DNA of 64,000 nt from Candidatus Peregrinibacteria bacterium (GCA_018655275.1 JABIJZ010000002.1:124001-188000); one strand, 5' to 3'. Numbered from the stretch's first letter, positions 49,614 to 58,758 are shown. Notes: generated from the sequence alone by a model not told the origin. Numbers and translations are program-made.

Positions 49614-50173
49614 AGCTTGCCGTCATCATCATCCAGAGCAACATCAGCCAACTTAAACTCAGGTTCATGCGAAACAAACCGAGAACTACTCGACCCCTTT
49701 GCAGGCTTTGGAAAAACATCAGGACTAAACCGAGCCCTCACTCCCGCATGCGCAGAAGAAACCCCAGCCTGAAATACTTGCCATCTAGTCTTCGCTTCTT
49801 CAACCTCAACAGAAGCAACTCTTGCAACCCTCCTCTCTACCTGTACAGAAGGATCAACAATTTTCAAAAAATCATGAATCCCAGTACATTTATAAACCCT
49901 TTCATTAACCAAAACCACAACATGTTCAACAAGCGATTTTAAAACATTCAACTCTCCTGAAATATTTATCACATTCCCAACACCAGAAATATGCCTAAGA
50001 AGAGGTTCCATAAGAGAGTCATCCCCCATCACATAACACAACCTCTTGCAGATAGCCTCACAAATGGCATCACAATTAACATCAGAAATAATAACCATTT
50101 CAGATTCACCAACCGCACTAACCTTTTCAGCTTTATGAGCAATCTCTATAACAATTGGTCCTTTTTCAGTCAT
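49610..50173 (-). CDS. Orphan protein, unknown
   Basis: This 187-residue protein has a mixed alpha/beta N-terminal 110 residues (IVIEIAHKAEKVS, MVIISDVNCDAICEAICKRLC, NVLKSLVEHVVVLVNERVYKC) and a polar tail rich in Ser, Arg and Asp ending in DDDDGKL. I place the start at ATG 50173: an upstream in-frame TTG at 50209 overlaps the promoter. Not recognised. Confidence 0.55.
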   Translation of the reverse strand: MTEKGPIVIEIAHKAEKVSAVGESEMVIISDVNCDAICEAICKRLCYVMGDDSLMEPLLRHISGVGNVINISGELNVLKSLVEHVVVLVNERVYKCTGIHDFLKIVDPSVQVERRVARVASVEVEEAKTRWQVFQAGVSSAHAGVRARFSPDVFPKPAKGSSSSRFVSHEPEFKLADVALDDDDGKL

Positions 50174-50195
50174 ATTACAAATTAAACAAGACCCA

Positions 50196-50225
50196 ATGCT
50201 AGCAAACAAAACAGCCGCTTGTCAA
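50196..50225 (-). promoter_or_regulatory. Promoter of the orphan gene at 49610-50173
   Basis: Minus strand: TTGACA (complement of 50220-50225), an 18-base spacer and TAGCAT (complement of 50196-50201), ending 22 bases before ATG 50173. Confidence 0.55.
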
Positions 50226-50249
50226 CAAGCACACGGGAAAACCACTCCC

Positions 50250-50870
50250 CTACCTCATTATTCCCCCCAACTCACTCCCATCACCTCTCACAAAAACAGT
50301 TGTATCACCAACAATCTTCACGATTGTAGAAGGTGGATTTTCAGGAAGCTTTCCCGAATCAGCCACTAAATCAATTTTCCCAAAACGTCGAACTCCCATC
50401 TGTTTTTTCACATCCTTTACCATGTAGCAAGAAGGTTTGTCGGACAAATTTGCACTAGTGGTGACAATCGGCCCACCAAAAGCCTTTACAAGTTTTCGAC
50501 AGAAAGGATCGCTACTATAACGTATAGCAATAAATTTATGCTCAGGATTGAAAAACTCAGGCAAACTCATCTTTTGCCTCATAACCATCACAGACACAGG
50601 CCCAGGCCAAAACTGATCAAGCAAAGAATTCGCATAATCACTAAAAACCCCGTACCTATCAGCCATCGCTATAGAATCAACCATTATGCTTACCGGTTTC
50701 TCAGGATCCCGGTTCTTTATGGTGTATAGAAGTTTCAAAGCCTCTTCGTTCTTTGGATCACAAGCTAGGCCGTAGACAGTCTCAGTCGGGTGCAAAACAA
50801 CACCTCCCTTCTTAAGAGAATCCACAATCTTTGAAACAACATCATCTAGATTTGTAGAAGTCAATCGCAT
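50250..50870 (-). CDS. tsaC: L-threonylcarbamoyladenylate synthase
   Basis: This 206-residue Sua5/YrdC/YwlC-family protein makes threonylcarbamoyl-AMP for the t6A37 modification of tRNAs reading ANN codons. Motifs: GGVVLHPTETVYGLACDPKNEEAL (about 19-42), IKNRDPEKPVSIMV (about 51-64), FWPGPVSVMV (about 88), IAIRYSSDPFCRKLVKAFGGPIVTTSANLSDKPS (about 112-145) and PSTIVKI near 180. It lacks the Sua5 C-terminal domain, so TsaC-type. Divergent from gap. Confidence 0.93.
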   Translation of the reverse strand: MRLTSTNLDDVVSKIVDSLKKGGVVLHPTETVYGLACDPKNEEALKLLYTIKNRDPEKPVSIMVDSIAMADRYGVFSDYANSLLDQFWPGPVSVMVMRQKMSLPEFFNPEHKFIAIRYSSDPFCRKLVKAFGGPIVTTSANLSDKPSCYMVKDVKKQMGVRRFGKIDLVADSGKLPENPPSTIVKIVGDTTVFVRGDGSELGGIMR

Positions 50871-50874
50871 GTAC

Positions 50875-50902
50875 TTGCTTAATAACCAGCGCCAATTATA
50901 CT
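50875..50902 (+). promoter_or_regulatory. Promoter of gap
   Basis: TTGCTT (50875-50880), 16 bases, TATACT (50897-50902), giving a leader of about 45 bases. Confidence 0.55.
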
Positions 50903-50904
50903 AA

Positions 50905-50932
50905 GGCCGTCTTCAAAGTCAACTTGAAGGCC
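50905..50932 (+). promoter_or_regulatory. Hairpin in the gap 5' leader
   Basis: CTTCAA (50911-50916) pairs with TTGAAG (50924-50929) over a seven-base loop. GGC (50905-50907) can extend it to GCC (50930-50932) across a bulge. It lies at the very 5' end of the predicted gap transcript and could protect the mRNA. Confidence 0.35.
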
Positions 50933-50955
50933 CTATTTAATTAACAAAATTTGAA

Positions 50956-51957
50956 ATGAAACCACAAGTTGCAATTAATGGATTCGGAAGAATCGGCCGC
51001 GCTGTTTGCCGAATAATCATGGACAGCGACCAGGTAGAATTAGCCGCAATCAACGATCCATCACCAAAAGAAACTCTCGCACATTTACTTAAATATGACT
51101 CGAATTTTGGAACGTGGGGAAAAAACGTAGAATGCACAGAAAAAGGAGTCCGAATCGGCGACAAAGAGATTCCATGCTCTGCAGACAGAGACCCTGCACA
51201 ACTGCCTTGGGCAGAATTAGGCATCGACATCGTACTAGAATGCACAGGAGTTTTCCGTGACCGTGCAGGCGCAGGAAAACACATCACCGCCGGAGCCAAA
51301 AAAGTCATTATTTCAGCTCCAGGAAAAGACGTAGACTTCACAGTTGTAAAAGGAGTGAACGACAAGGACCTAAGCCCAGAACACAACATCATTTCAAACG
51401 CATCTTGTACAACAAACTGCCTAGCACCATTCACAAAAGTACTCCACGACAAATTCACAGTAAAGAGAGGCTTGATGACAACAATCCACGCATACACAAA
51501 CGACCAAAGCATCCTAGACGTCAGCCACAAAGACCTTCGTAGAGCTAGAGCCGCAGCTGTATCAATGATTCCAACTTCAACAGGAGCCGCAAAAGCCATA
51601 GGAGAAGTCATGCCAGAACTAAAAGGCAAACTAAACGGACTATCTATCCGCGTCCCTACACCAACAGTTTCAATCGTAGACCTAGTCGCAGAAGTTGAAA
51701 AAGAAACCAGCCTAGAAGAAGTAAACGCAGCATTAAAAGAAGCTTCAGAAGGAGAATTGAAAGGAATTCTTGGATACAACGAATTACCATTAGTCTCAGT
51801 AGACTACGTCTGCAATCCCCTATCATCAATCGTCGATGGTCTATCTACCCAAGTCGTAGACGGAACCATGATCAAGATTCTATCTTGGTACGACAACGAA
51901 TGGGGCTACTCAGCACGAACAGTCGAGCTAGCAGCACAAATGGGAGAAATGATGTAA
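50956..51957 (+). CDS. gap: Glyceraldehyde-3-phosphate dehydrogenase
   Basis: This 333-residue enzyme oxidises glyceraldehyde 3-phosphate to 1,3-bisphosphoglycerate. It shows the NAD-binding start QVAINGFGRIGRAVCR, the catalytic SNASCTTNCLAPF (about 148-160), HAYTNDQSILD near 178, RRARAAAVSMIPTSTGAAKAIG (about 196-217) and the C-terminal WYDNEWGYSARTVEL near 312. Standard length. Its own promoter and a 5' hairpin precede it; it stands as a single gene. Confidence 0.97.
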   Translation: MKPQVAINGFGRIGRAVCRIIMDSDQVELAAINDPSPKETLAHLLKYDSNFGTWGKNVECTEKGVRIGDKEIPCSADRDPAQLPWAELGIDIVLECTGVFRDRAGAGKHITAGAKKVIISAPGKDVDFTVVKGVNDKDLSPEHNIISNASCTTNCLAPFTKVLHDKFTVKRGLMTTIHAYTNDQSILDVSHKDLRRARAAAVSMIPTSTGAAKAIGEVMPELKGKLNGLSIRVPTPTVSIVDLVAEVEKETSLEEVNAALKEASEGELKGILGYNELPLVSVDYVCNPLSSIVDGLSTQVVDGTMIKILSWYDNEWGYSARTVELAAQMGEMM

Positions 51958-51969
51958 CAGTCCAAACTT

Positions 51970-53382
51970 CTACCTCACCCTAACTTCAACATCTTCATCA
52001 ACATACTTTTCTGCTATCTCAGTAAACTGAGCAAGTTCCTCAGGAGAAGTTCCAAAACGCACATAAGGAAAGATTTGTTTTCTCCTCACTATTGGCATTC
52101 CATAAAAAACCTTAACAAGCTTCACAATGTTTCTATAATCACCATCCCTACATTGCCCAATCCATATTTTTATGTCCACCTCACTACCATCAATCAAATC
52201 AAATAATTGACAAACTTCTGCCCTAGAAGACCTTTCCCCCCAGTACTTATCCATTGTTTTTTCGATCACAGGCCTCAATTCATCACGTCCAAAACAAAAA
52301 TAGTTATGTACCATCGACCAAACACCTTTATCCACAAATCTAAGTTTTTCATGAACAGCCTCTATCTCAACAACAGAAATTCCTAAATACATCCCCAAAA
52401 AATCATCTGTAATCCTAACCCCTCCTGCATTTTTGAAACCACCTTCATCGAAAAATTTACCAATAGTATGCCTAGTTCCGCCAGTTTTTTGACGCAACCC
52501 AGGCAAAAGAAACTCAAGCATAGGTATAAATCTATAAAAATTCCTATAATCACCACCTTTCAACTCCTCAACAATACCACTCAACTCCCTAATATAAATA
52601 TCAGTCCTAAAGCTCTCCACCTCTGAAAGATCAATCCCCGCATAACGAGCACCTATCTCAAGAAAGAACCTGTCAGGATCAGGATTCTTAGAAACCACAG
52701 CCGCCCTATCTCCAGGAAAATCTACTCCTAACCAAAACCCATATTCATTTAATAGATCCACAAACCCTTCATAATCCACGACACTCCCCTCCGAACGTCT
52801 AAACTTTTCCACAAACTTCAAAATACGCCTCTCAAACTTTTCTTCACAAATAAGAGCAACTAAACAAGATAACTTCTCATTCTTAACAACCCCTCCTTTA
52901 GCACTCCACTTTCTCTCACAAAAATAAACAATTTCGGCAAAGTCTTCAAGATCTAACGCAAACTGCGCATGATCACATAACCAATCAAGCTCCTTCCAAC
53001 TCAAACTCTCACTATCCGCTTGATACCTAGCATACACATCTTTAAACCTAGCAGAAACAAAATCAGAAGGCATCTCCTCCTCTTCCCAAACCTCAACCTC
53101 CTCAACTCCCTCAGAAACATTCTCCCCCACTCGCTGACAAATAGCTTCAATCTCAGCAAACCTTTCAATTTCAACACCCAACGCCTCTAAAACAGGCTCA
53201 CCATATTCAGCAAACGCAGCCAAATGATCACGCAACCAAGTAATATCAGTCAAGCCCAAAGATTCCGGATCGTCCAAATAAGCATCACTCAACTTCTTGA
53301 ATCTGACCAAATTCAAATGAGTAGGTTCTTTATTCCCATCCAGATTCGAACCAGTCCCCATTTCGTTCAACCCATCATACAT
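51970..53382 (-). CDS. Orphan repeat protein, paralogue of 53426-54589
   Basis: This 470-residue soluble protein is not recognised. The N-terminal part contains two related units, RFKKLSDAYLDDPESLGLTDITWLRDH (about 28) and RFKDVYARYQADSESLSWKELDWLCDH (about 112). The C-terminal half has a GDYRN-centred unit twice (about 276 and 423) and ends with a segment aligned to the end of the neighbouring gene: CRDGDYRNIVKLV...RFGTSPEEL against IRAGDFTYVKALY...RFGITEDEL. It looks like an all-helical repeat protein. Both copies lie in tandem on the minus strand, divergent from hrcA. Confidence 0.6.
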   Translation of the reverse strand: MYDGLNEMGTGSNLDGNKEPTHLNLVRFKKLSDAYLDDPESLGLTDITWLRDHLAAFAEYGEPVLEALGVEIERFAEIEAICQRVGENVSEGVEEVEVWEEEEMPSDFVSARFKDVYARYQADSESLSWKELDWLCDHAQFALDLEDFAEIVYFCERKWSAKGGVVKNEKLSCLVALICEEKFERRILKFVEKFRRSEGSVVDYEGFVDLLNEYGFWLGVDFPGDRAAVVSKNPDPDRFFLEIGARYAGIDLSEVESFRTDIYIRELSGIVEELKGGDYRNFYRFIPMLEFLLPGLRQKTGGTRHTIGKFFDEGGFKNAGGVRITDDFLGMYLGISVVEIEAVHEKLRFVDKGVWSMVHNYFCFGRDELRPVIEKTMDKYWGERSSRAEVCQLFDLIDGSEVDIKIWIGQCRDGDYRNIVKLVKVFYGMPIVRRKQIFPYVRFGTSPEELAQFTEIAEKYVDEDVEVRVR

Positions 53383-53425
53383 AAATATGAATTAAATTTT
53401 AGAATATATTAAACCAAATTTAAAC

Positions 53426-54589
53426 TCATAAGTCAACCCCCTCTACAGCTTCCGAAGAACCTCGAAGAATAATAAGTTCAAGTTCATCTTCTGTAATACC
53501 AAATCTTTTCACAGGAGGAGCTTTCATACCAAAACGTCCTGCAAATTCAACAAACAAAATATGATACAAAGCCTTAACATAAGTGAAATCACCAGCCCTA
53601 ATTTTAGCCAAATAATCCTCCACAGAAAGAGAGAAACTAGCAAAATAACGAGAACAACTCTCAAAAGCCCTTCGTTGGGTATCATCACAGTCGTTATCCA
53701 TAGCCTCCTTTACTTTTACAAACACCCACTCATCAGAACCATCATAATTATAAAAAATCTCAAACAACGCATCCAATCCTTTGTCCATAAACACTCTTTC
53801 CTTGCACATAACCTTGAACCTTCCCATATCAATACCAAGTTCACTCAACACCTTTTCAAATTTAGCCAAAAGAACTTCATCAAAATTTTCAAGATCCCCG
53901 TTGTGTACAAATTGTTTAGCACCAGCTTCATCATAAAAGGAAAGTCCAAAACAATCATATCTTCTGTCAATTTGCACCAAGAAAGAATAAAGCTCCCTTA
54001 AATCTCCCACACTTAACCTCTCCCCCATTTCCCGAATCCTTTTTTCAATAATCAATTCCTTGAAATGTGGCTCATCACCACGAGCATCAGTAACAGCCTT
54101 GATTTCATCACCAAAACGAGACATCACACTTTCAGTCAAGTCATATACATCAAAATCACTCAAATACTCATTATACAAATCCAAATCAGCCTTAATCGCA
54201 TTCCCAACACATAGCATTCTCAACAAACGAGTTATCCTCAAAAGATTAAGAAAACGCAAAACATCAGGAGCCACCTCGTGCACCTCAGAACCTTCCTTCA
54301 TCGCCACATCACACTCATAAATAAACGTTTCGAACTTTTGACAATCAATTCCGAAATCTTCAAAACTATCTCCATCCATCACACCTCTGGCAACAGTCTC
54401 TACAGTTCGCTTCAAAACAGCAATAAGTTCAGGAGTCATTAAGCTCCTAATATATGGCCATTTTGCCAGGAAGGCTGCAGCACAAGTTTTATCAAAAGAA
54501 ACAAGATTCTCCGGATCGTCCATTTCGCAAAAACCAGCTTCTCCAGCCTCTTCTCTATATTCCCCAGGAAAATCGACTTTATCACCCAT
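53426..54589 (-). CDS. Orphan repeat protein, paralogue of 51970-53382
   Basis: This 387-residue soluble protein is not recognised. I place the start at ATG 54589, because a strong promoter (54612-54640) overlaps the longer reading frame that begins with TTG at 54640. It shares with its neighbour the pattern LGI...MDKG...CxxxF...GDF or GDY..., then RFGIT or RFGTS near the C-terminus. A GDLRELYSFL unit occurs near 200 and GDFTYVKALY near 342. Helical composition, no signal peptide. Probably a tandem duplication followed by divergence. Confidence 0.6.
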   Translation of the reverse strand: MGDKVDFPGEYREEAGEAGFCEMDDPENLVSFDKTCAAAFLAKWPYIRSLMTPELIAVLKRTVETVARGVMDGDSFEDFGIDCQKFETFIYECDVAMKEGSEVHEVAPDVLRFLNLLRITRLLRMLCVGNAIKADLDLYNEYLSDFDVYDLTESVMSRFGDEIKAVTDARGDEPHFKELIIEKRIREMGERLSVGDLRELYSFLVQIDRRYDCFGLSFYDEAGAKQFVHNGDLENFDEVLLAKFEKVLSELGIDMGRFKVMCKERVFMDKGLDALFEIFYNYDGSDEWVFVKVKEAMDNDCDDTQRRAFESCSRYFASFSLSVEDYLAKIRAGDFTYVKALYHILFVEFAGRFGMKAPPVKRFGITEDELELIILRGSSEAVEGVDL

Positions 54590-54611
54590 AAAAAAAATTA
54601 TTTTAGATGTC

Positions 54612-54640
54612 ATTAAACATGACCAAAAAACATATGTCAA
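54612..54640 (-). promoter_or_regulatory. Promoter of the orphan gene at 53426-54589
   Basis: Minus strand: TTGACA (complement of 54635-54640), 17 bases, TTTAAT (complement of 54612-54617), 22 bases before ATG 54589. It decides the start codon of that gene. Confidence 0.65.
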
Positions 54641-54657
54641 ACCTCAACCCAACCCTC

Positions 54658-54699
54658 TTGCCAAAAATCCAGTTAGCACTGTATAATCCCGAGTGCTAT
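54658..54699 (+). promoter_or_regulatory. hrcA promoter with CIRCE operator
   Basis: TTGCCA (54658-54663), 18 bases, TATAAT (54682-54687). The CIRCE inverted repeat TTAGCACTG-N9-GAGTGCTAT (54673-54699) surrounds the -10 box, which forms most of its nine-base spacer. Arms deviate from consensus in one base each. HrcA should repress its own gene here. Confidence 0.9.
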
Positions 54700-54710
54700 A
54701 ACATTGTCAA

Positions 54711-55430
54711 ATGACCAACGAACGGAAACAAGAAGTCCTAAAAGCAATCGTAAAACACTTTGTCGAAACCGCAGAACCAGTCGGTTCAAATACGATAATA
54801 GTTCGATACGACTTTCACGTCTCACCCGCTACTATTCGTAACGATATGGCCAGCCTAGAAGACGAAGGTTTCATTTATCAACCTCACACATCAGCAGGCC
54901 GCATCCCAACAGACAGCGGATACCGCAAATACATCGAAGAAATCGCCGACATCGAAAAAGCCCGCGAAAAAGCAATAACCGTCCTTCACGGCCTACAAGC
55001 CGGACACAAAACAGAGAAAGCAAAAGAGTACCTTCATGACGGAGTCCAACTCCTCTCACGCGCAACAAAGATGGCAAGCTTCGCAACAGTCCCAGACAGC
55101 AAACGAACATTCTACCTAGGCCTTTCAAACGTCCTAAGACAACCAGAGTTCCTTCAAGACGCAATGCAAGCCAGCCAAGTGTTAGAAGTTTTCGAAAAAA
55201 GCGACAACTTCCTAAACACACTCAAATCATTAGACTTAGAAGACACCGCAAGAGCCTTCATCGGCGACGAAAACATTCTTCCACAAACTCAATCATGCTC
55301 AATAGTCGTAGCCAAATACCATATACATGGATTCGATGGCTACGTCGGCCTACTCGGCCCAAAACGAATGGACTACCCATTCAATATAGCTATGGTTGAA
55401 CAAGTAAAACAATTACTCGAACAAAAATAA
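54711..55430 (+). CDS. hrcA: Heat-inducible repressor HrcA (short form)
   Basis: This 239-residue protein has the N-terminal winged helix with FVETAEPVGSNTI, FHVSPATIRNDMASLEDEGFIYQPHTSAGRIPTDSGYRKYI (about 19-76), very close to consensus. The rest of HrcA (usually about 340 residues with a GAF-like core and an inserted dimerisation domain) is shortened by roughly 100 residues. The C-terminal motif GLLGPKRMDYPFNIAMVEQV is kept. It opens hrcA-grpE-dnaK under a CIRCE site. HrcA normally needs GroEL for activity; groEL is not in the window. Confidence 0.94.
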   Translation: MTNERKQEVLKAIVKHFVETAEPVGSNTIIVRYDFHVSPATIRNDMASLEDEGFIYQPHTSAGRIPTDSGYRKYIEEIADIEKAREKAITVLHGLQAGHKTEKAKEYLHDGVQLLSRATKMASFATVPDSKRTFYLGLSNVLRQPEFLQDAMQASQVLEVFEKSDNFLNTLKSLDLEDTARAFIGDENILPQTQSCSIVVAKYHIHGFDGYVGLLGPKRMDYPFNIAMVEQVKQLLEQK

Positions 55431-55440
55431 CCCTCACAAT

Positions 55441-55938
55441 ATGCCAGCAAAAGACCAAAACCCCGCAGACGATCCAGAACTTCTACAACTCCAAATAAAA
55501 GACCTAGAACAAAAGCTCGAACAAATGACCGAAATCGGGAAAAGAGCAGTCGCAGACATGGAAAACATGAAACGACGCACCGAAGAAGACCGCAGCCGCA
55601 TGGCCCAATTCGCCAACGCAGACTTGATCCGCGGACTCCTTCCCCCAACAGACAATTTCCACCGCGCCCTCCAGCATCTTCCCGAAAATTGCAGCAAAGA
55701 TTCACAAGAATGGATCGACGGCGTAACAAATACATTCAAACAAATCGACGAATCTCTCGCAGCCTCAGGCCTCGCAGAAATCCCAGCAGAAAACCAACAA
55801 TTCGACCCAAATCTCCACGAAGCAGTCCTCCAAGAAGCAGGCCCAAAAGACCAAATCCTAGAAGTCCTCGAAAAAGGCTACATGCTCGGCGAACACGTCA
55901 TCAGACCCGCAAAAGTCAAAGTAGGAATGGGCGAATAA
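55441..55938 (+). CDS. grpE: Nucleotide exchange factor GrpE
   Basis: This 165-residue protein has a long N-terminal coiled coil (LLQLQIKDLEQKLEQMTEIGKRAVADMENMKRRTEEDR, about 15-55) and the C-terminal beta domain with FDPNLHEAV (about 120) and VLEKGYMLGEHVIRPAKVKVG (about 140-160), the GrpE signature. It exchanges nucleotide on DnaK. It starts 10 bases after hrcA and shares the CIRCE promoter. Confidence 0.96.
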   Translation: MPAKDQNPADDPELLQLQIKDLEQKLEQMTEIGKRAVADMENMKRRTEEDRSRMAQFANADLIRGLLPPTDNFHRALQHLPENCSKDSQEWIDGVTNTFKQIDESLAASGLAEIPAENQQFDPNLHEAVLQEAGPKDQILEVLEKGYMLGEHVIRPAKVKVGMGE

Positions 55939-55944
55939 TTCCCC

Positions 55945-55985
55945 TTGACCACAAAACCTTAGCACTCTATAATAGCGAGTGCTAA
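55945..55985 (+). promoter_or_regulatory. dnaK promoter with perfect CIRCE operator
   Basis: TTGACC (55945-55950), 17 bases, TATAAT (55968-55973). The CIRCE element TTAGCACTC-N9-GAGTGCTAA (55959-55985) is a full consensus match, and again the -10 box lies in its spacer. This gives dnaK its own HrcA-controlled promoter inside the cluster. Confidence 0.95.
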
Positions 55986-56020
55986 TCAATTAGCAAAAAG
56001 ATTAATTAACAAACTAAAGT

Positions 56021-57976
56021 ATGGCAAAAATAATCGGTATCGACCTCGGTACAACAAACTCATGCGTCGCAGTAATGGAAGGCGGTGAACCAACTGTAAT
56101 ACCAAACGCAGAAGGCGCGCGCACAACCCCATCAGTCGTCGCAATCAAAGACGGTGAACGTCTTGCCGGCATCACAGCCAAAAGACAATCTGTCACAAAT
56201 CCAGACAACACTATCTATTCCGCAAAACGTTTTATTGGACGAGAATTTGCAGAAGCAAAAAAAGATACTGAACAAGTTGCTTTCGAATGCGTAAAAGGAA
56301 AAGACGGCGAAGTCGAAATCATGTTGGACGGTAAACAAAAACGCCCAGCAGAAATCTCAGCAATGGTATTGCAAAAGCTAAAAGCAGACGCAGAAGCCTA
56401 TCTCGGCGAAAAAGTCACAGAAGCCGTAATCACAGTTCCTGCATACTTCAACGATTCACAAAGACAAGCAACAAAAGACGCCGGAAAAATCGCTGGCCTA
56501 GACGTTAAAAGAATCATCAACGAACCAACAGCCGCAGCACTTTCGTACGGTGTCGACAAAAAGGGCGGAGACAAAACCGTAGCTGTATACGATCTTGGTG
56601 GAGGAACCTTCGACATCTCAATTCTCGAGCTTGGAGAAGGAGTTTTCCAAGTAAAATCAACAAACGGAGATACTCAATTGGGTGGTGACGATTTCGACAG
56701 AGTTATAATGGAACATCTCATCGCAGAATTCAAAAAAGACCAAGGAGTAGATCTCGGCAAAGACAAAATGGCAGTTCAAAGACTTTTGGAAGCTTCAGAA
56801 AAAGCGAAAGCTGAACTTTCATCATCTCACGAAACTTCAATCAGCCTACCGTTCATCACATCAGACTCATCAGGCCCAAAACATTTCGAAATAAAGCTAA
56901 GCCGTTCAAAACTAGAAGATCTAGTCGCAGACTTGATCGAACGAACTGTTGAGCCATGCCGAAAAGCAATGGACGACGCAAAAACATACGCTTCAGACAT
57001 AGACGAAATCATTTTGGTTGGTGGATCAACACGTATGCCAGCTGTACAAAAGAAAGTCGAAGAAATCTTCGGCAAAGAACCACACAGGGGCTTAAACCCA
57101 GACGAAGTAGTCGCAATGGGTGCAGCACTTCAAGGTGGAATTTTGCAAGGAGACAGCAACGTAAAAGACATCCTTTTGGTCGACGTCACTCCCCTATCTC
57201 TAGGAATAGAAACTTTGGGCGGAGTAAACACAGTTTTGATCGAAAGAAACACAGCGATCCCAACTTCAAAATCACAAGTTTTCTCAACCGCTGCAGACAA
57301 CCAACCAGGAGTAGAAGTACACGTACTTCAAGGTGAACGTCCAATGGCCCAAGACAACAAATCATTAGGTAAATTCACATTAGACGGAATTCCACCAGCT
57401 CCTCGCGGAGTACCACAAATCGAAGTAACTTTCGAAATCGATTCAAACGGAATCCTAAACGTAAAAGCTCTAGATAAAGCCACAAACAAAGAACAACACA
57501 TCACAATCACAGGAAGCTCAAACCTCGCAGAAGACGACATCGAAAGAATGAAAAAAGAAGCAGAAGAACACGCCGAAGAAGACAAAAAGAAAAAGGGCTC
57601 AATCGAAACTCGAAACAAAGCTGACTCATTAGTCGCACAAGCTGAAAAGACATTAAAGGACGCAGGCGACAAAGTCACAGACGAAGTCAAAGGCCCAGTC
57701 CAAGAAAAAATCGACGCCCTCAAAAAACTACTTGAGGACAAAGAAGCTTCAACCGAAGATCTAGACAAAAGCTACAACGAACTTTCAGAAGAAATCCAAA
57801 AAGTCGGAGCACAAATGTACGAAGCCAATGCCAGTGCGAGCGAAGCAAGCACCCCCGACGATGACGGAGTAAAAGTCACTCACAAAGACGACGACAAAAA
57901 AGACGCAGTTGAAGGTGAAGTTGTGGAAGAAGAGGAGAAAGAGAAAGAAAAAGAAGATGAAAAGAAAGAAGAGTAA
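56021..57976 (+). CDS. dnaK: Chaperone DnaK (Hsp70)
   Basis: This 651-residue chaperone has the ATPase domain starting [64 protein letters not shown] (about 137-180), [12 protein letters not shown] (about 192) and [13 protein letters not shown] (about 330). The interdomain linker [12 protein letters not shown] and substrate domain follow. The C-terminal tail after about 600 is strongly acidic with Glu/Lys runs. No dnaJ follows, unlike the usual order. A terminator lies 20 bases after the stop. Confidence 0.98.
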   Translation: MAKIIGIDLGTTNSCVAVMEGGEPTVIPNAEGARTTPSVVAIKDGERLAGITAKRQSVTNPDNTIYSAKRFIGREFAEAKKDTEQVAFECVKGKDGEVEIMLDGKQKRPAEISAMVLQKLKADAEAYLGEKVTEAVITVPAYFNDSQRQATKDAGKIAGLDVKRIINEPTAAALSYGVDKKGGDKTVAVYDLGGGTFDISILELGEGVFQVKSTNGDTQLGGDDFDRVIMEHLIAEFKKDQGVDLGKDKMAVQRLLEASEKAKAELSSSHETSISLPFITSDSSGPKHFEIKLSRSKLEDLVADLIERTVEPCRKAMDDAKTYASDIDEIILVGGSTRMPAVQKKVEEIFGKEPHRGLNPDEVVAMGAALQGGILQGDSNVKDILLVDVTPLSLGIETLGGVNTVLIERNTAIPTSKSQVFSTAADNQPGVEVHVLQGERPMAQDNKSLGKFTLDGIPPAPRGVPQIEVTFEIDSNGILNVKALDKATNKEQHITITGSSNLAEDDIERMKKEAEEHAEEDKKKKGSIETRNKADSLVAQAEKTLKDAGDKVTDEVKGPVQEKIDALKKLLEDKEASTEDLDKSYNELSEEIQKVGAQMYEANASASEASTPDDDGVKVTHKDDDKKDAVEGEVVEEEEKEKEKEDEKKEE

Positions 57977-57995
57977 GCCAAATTCTCTCAAGCAC

Positions 57996-58028
57996 AAAGG
58001 CTATCGCTCAAAAGGCGGTAGTCTTTTT
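57996..58028 (+). terminator. Intrinsic terminator after dnaK
   Basis: AAAGGCTATCGC (57996-58007) pairs with GCGGTAGTCTTT (58015-58026) through ten Watson-Crick and two G-U pairs, with a seven-base loop and a T-run. Good intrinsic terminator. Confidence 0.85.
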
Positions 58029-58036
58029 ACAAAGCA

Positions 58037-58064
58037 TTGACAAACGACAGGAAAGGTGTAAAGT
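58037..58064 (+). promoter_or_regulatory. Promoter of the orphan gene at 58143
   Basis: TTGACA (58037-58042), 16 bases, TAAAGT (58059-58064). The -10 box matches that of the orphan at 24478. The predicted leader is about 70 bases. Confidence 0.6.
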
Positions 58065-58142
58065 GTTCTTCTAAAAACTATCTTGCATTGTTTCACCAAT
58101 CAATATAGAATCCAGCCCAAAAATTCAAATTAACACCACATC

Positions 58143-58631
58143 ATGGCAGTAGCAACACTAACAAGATTCGACGACGAAAACGTCGAACCTCAAACAACAT
58201 ATAGAACAGGTCCATCAGAAGTACCTGCGTTAGTAGAAACCACTTACGAACCAGAGGTCTCAGAAGTACCACCATTAATAGGAACAACATCAAAAACAAA
58301 CGGATTCTTGACCCTTACCGCAGAACGCACACTAGAAAACAGAATCAAAGCATTAGCCGTAACAGAATTCGACAAGCCACACTCAATAATAGTCGCACAA
58401 GCCCTAAGAAGATTAGATCAAGAAAACATAGGAAGCATATTGGACACCAAAATAAGAGCACATCTAGCAAGAACAGAAACGGTAATACCACTATCATTAG
58501 AATACTCTCCAGCATTAGACACAGAATTGCCTCAAATAACACCACATACAGTAAGGCTATGCTTCGCAACAGAACACGCTCTAAACGAACTACTCGGCCC
58601 AAACTGGGAAGAGAACTTTCCGCTCTCTTAA
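58143..58631 (+). CDS. Orphan protein, unknown
   Basis: This 162-residue protein has an extended polar N-terminus with a twofold PSEVPALVETTYEP / VSEVPPLIGTTSKT repeat (about 24-52). A folded part follows with helices (ERTLENRIKALAVTEF, SIIVAQALRRLDQENIGSIL) and a final HTVRLCFATEHALNELLGPNWEENF. No signal peptide. It has its own promoter and terminator, so it is a single-gene unit between dnaK and serS. Not recognised. Confidence 0.6.
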   Translation: MAVATLTRFDDENVEPQTTYRTGPSEVPALVETTYEPEVSEVPPLIGTTSKTNGFLTLTAERTLENRIKALAVTEFDKPHSIIVAQALRRLDQENIGSILDTKIRAHLARTETVIPLSLEYSPALDTELPQITPHTVRLCFATEHALNELLGPNWEENFPLS

Positions 58632-58644
58632 AAATCCAAACAAG

Positions 58645-58672
58645 ACAGGTCTACCATTCAGGCCTGTTTTTT
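58645..58672 (+). terminator. Intrinsic terminator after the orphan gene at 58143
   Basis: ACAGGTC (58645-58651) pairs with GGCCTGT (58661-58667) with one G-U pair and a nine-base loop, followed by six T. Confidence 0.75.
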
Positions 58673-58696
58673 AGTATGCAAAATTAAGACGACCGC

Positions 58697-58725
58697 TTGG
58701 AAAAGCTAAGAATTTGCGATAAGAT
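58697..58725 (+). promoter_or_regulatory. Putative promoter of serS
   Basis: TTGGAA (58697-58702), 17 bases, TAAGAT (58720-58725), 33 bases before the serS ATG. It directly follows a terminator, which supports a new transcript here. Confidence 0.5.
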
Positions 58726-58758
58726 AGCCCCACATTTTAATTCCCAAAATTTTCCAAA

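Noticed and set aside
50905-50932. Terminator for tsaC
   Set aside because: tsaC reads the other way, so this hairpin belongs to the gap leader.
54590-54640. Longer N-terminus for the orphan at 53426
   Set aside because: The extra codons begin with TTG and coincide with a TTGACA/TTTAAT promoter, so they are unlikely to be transcribed.
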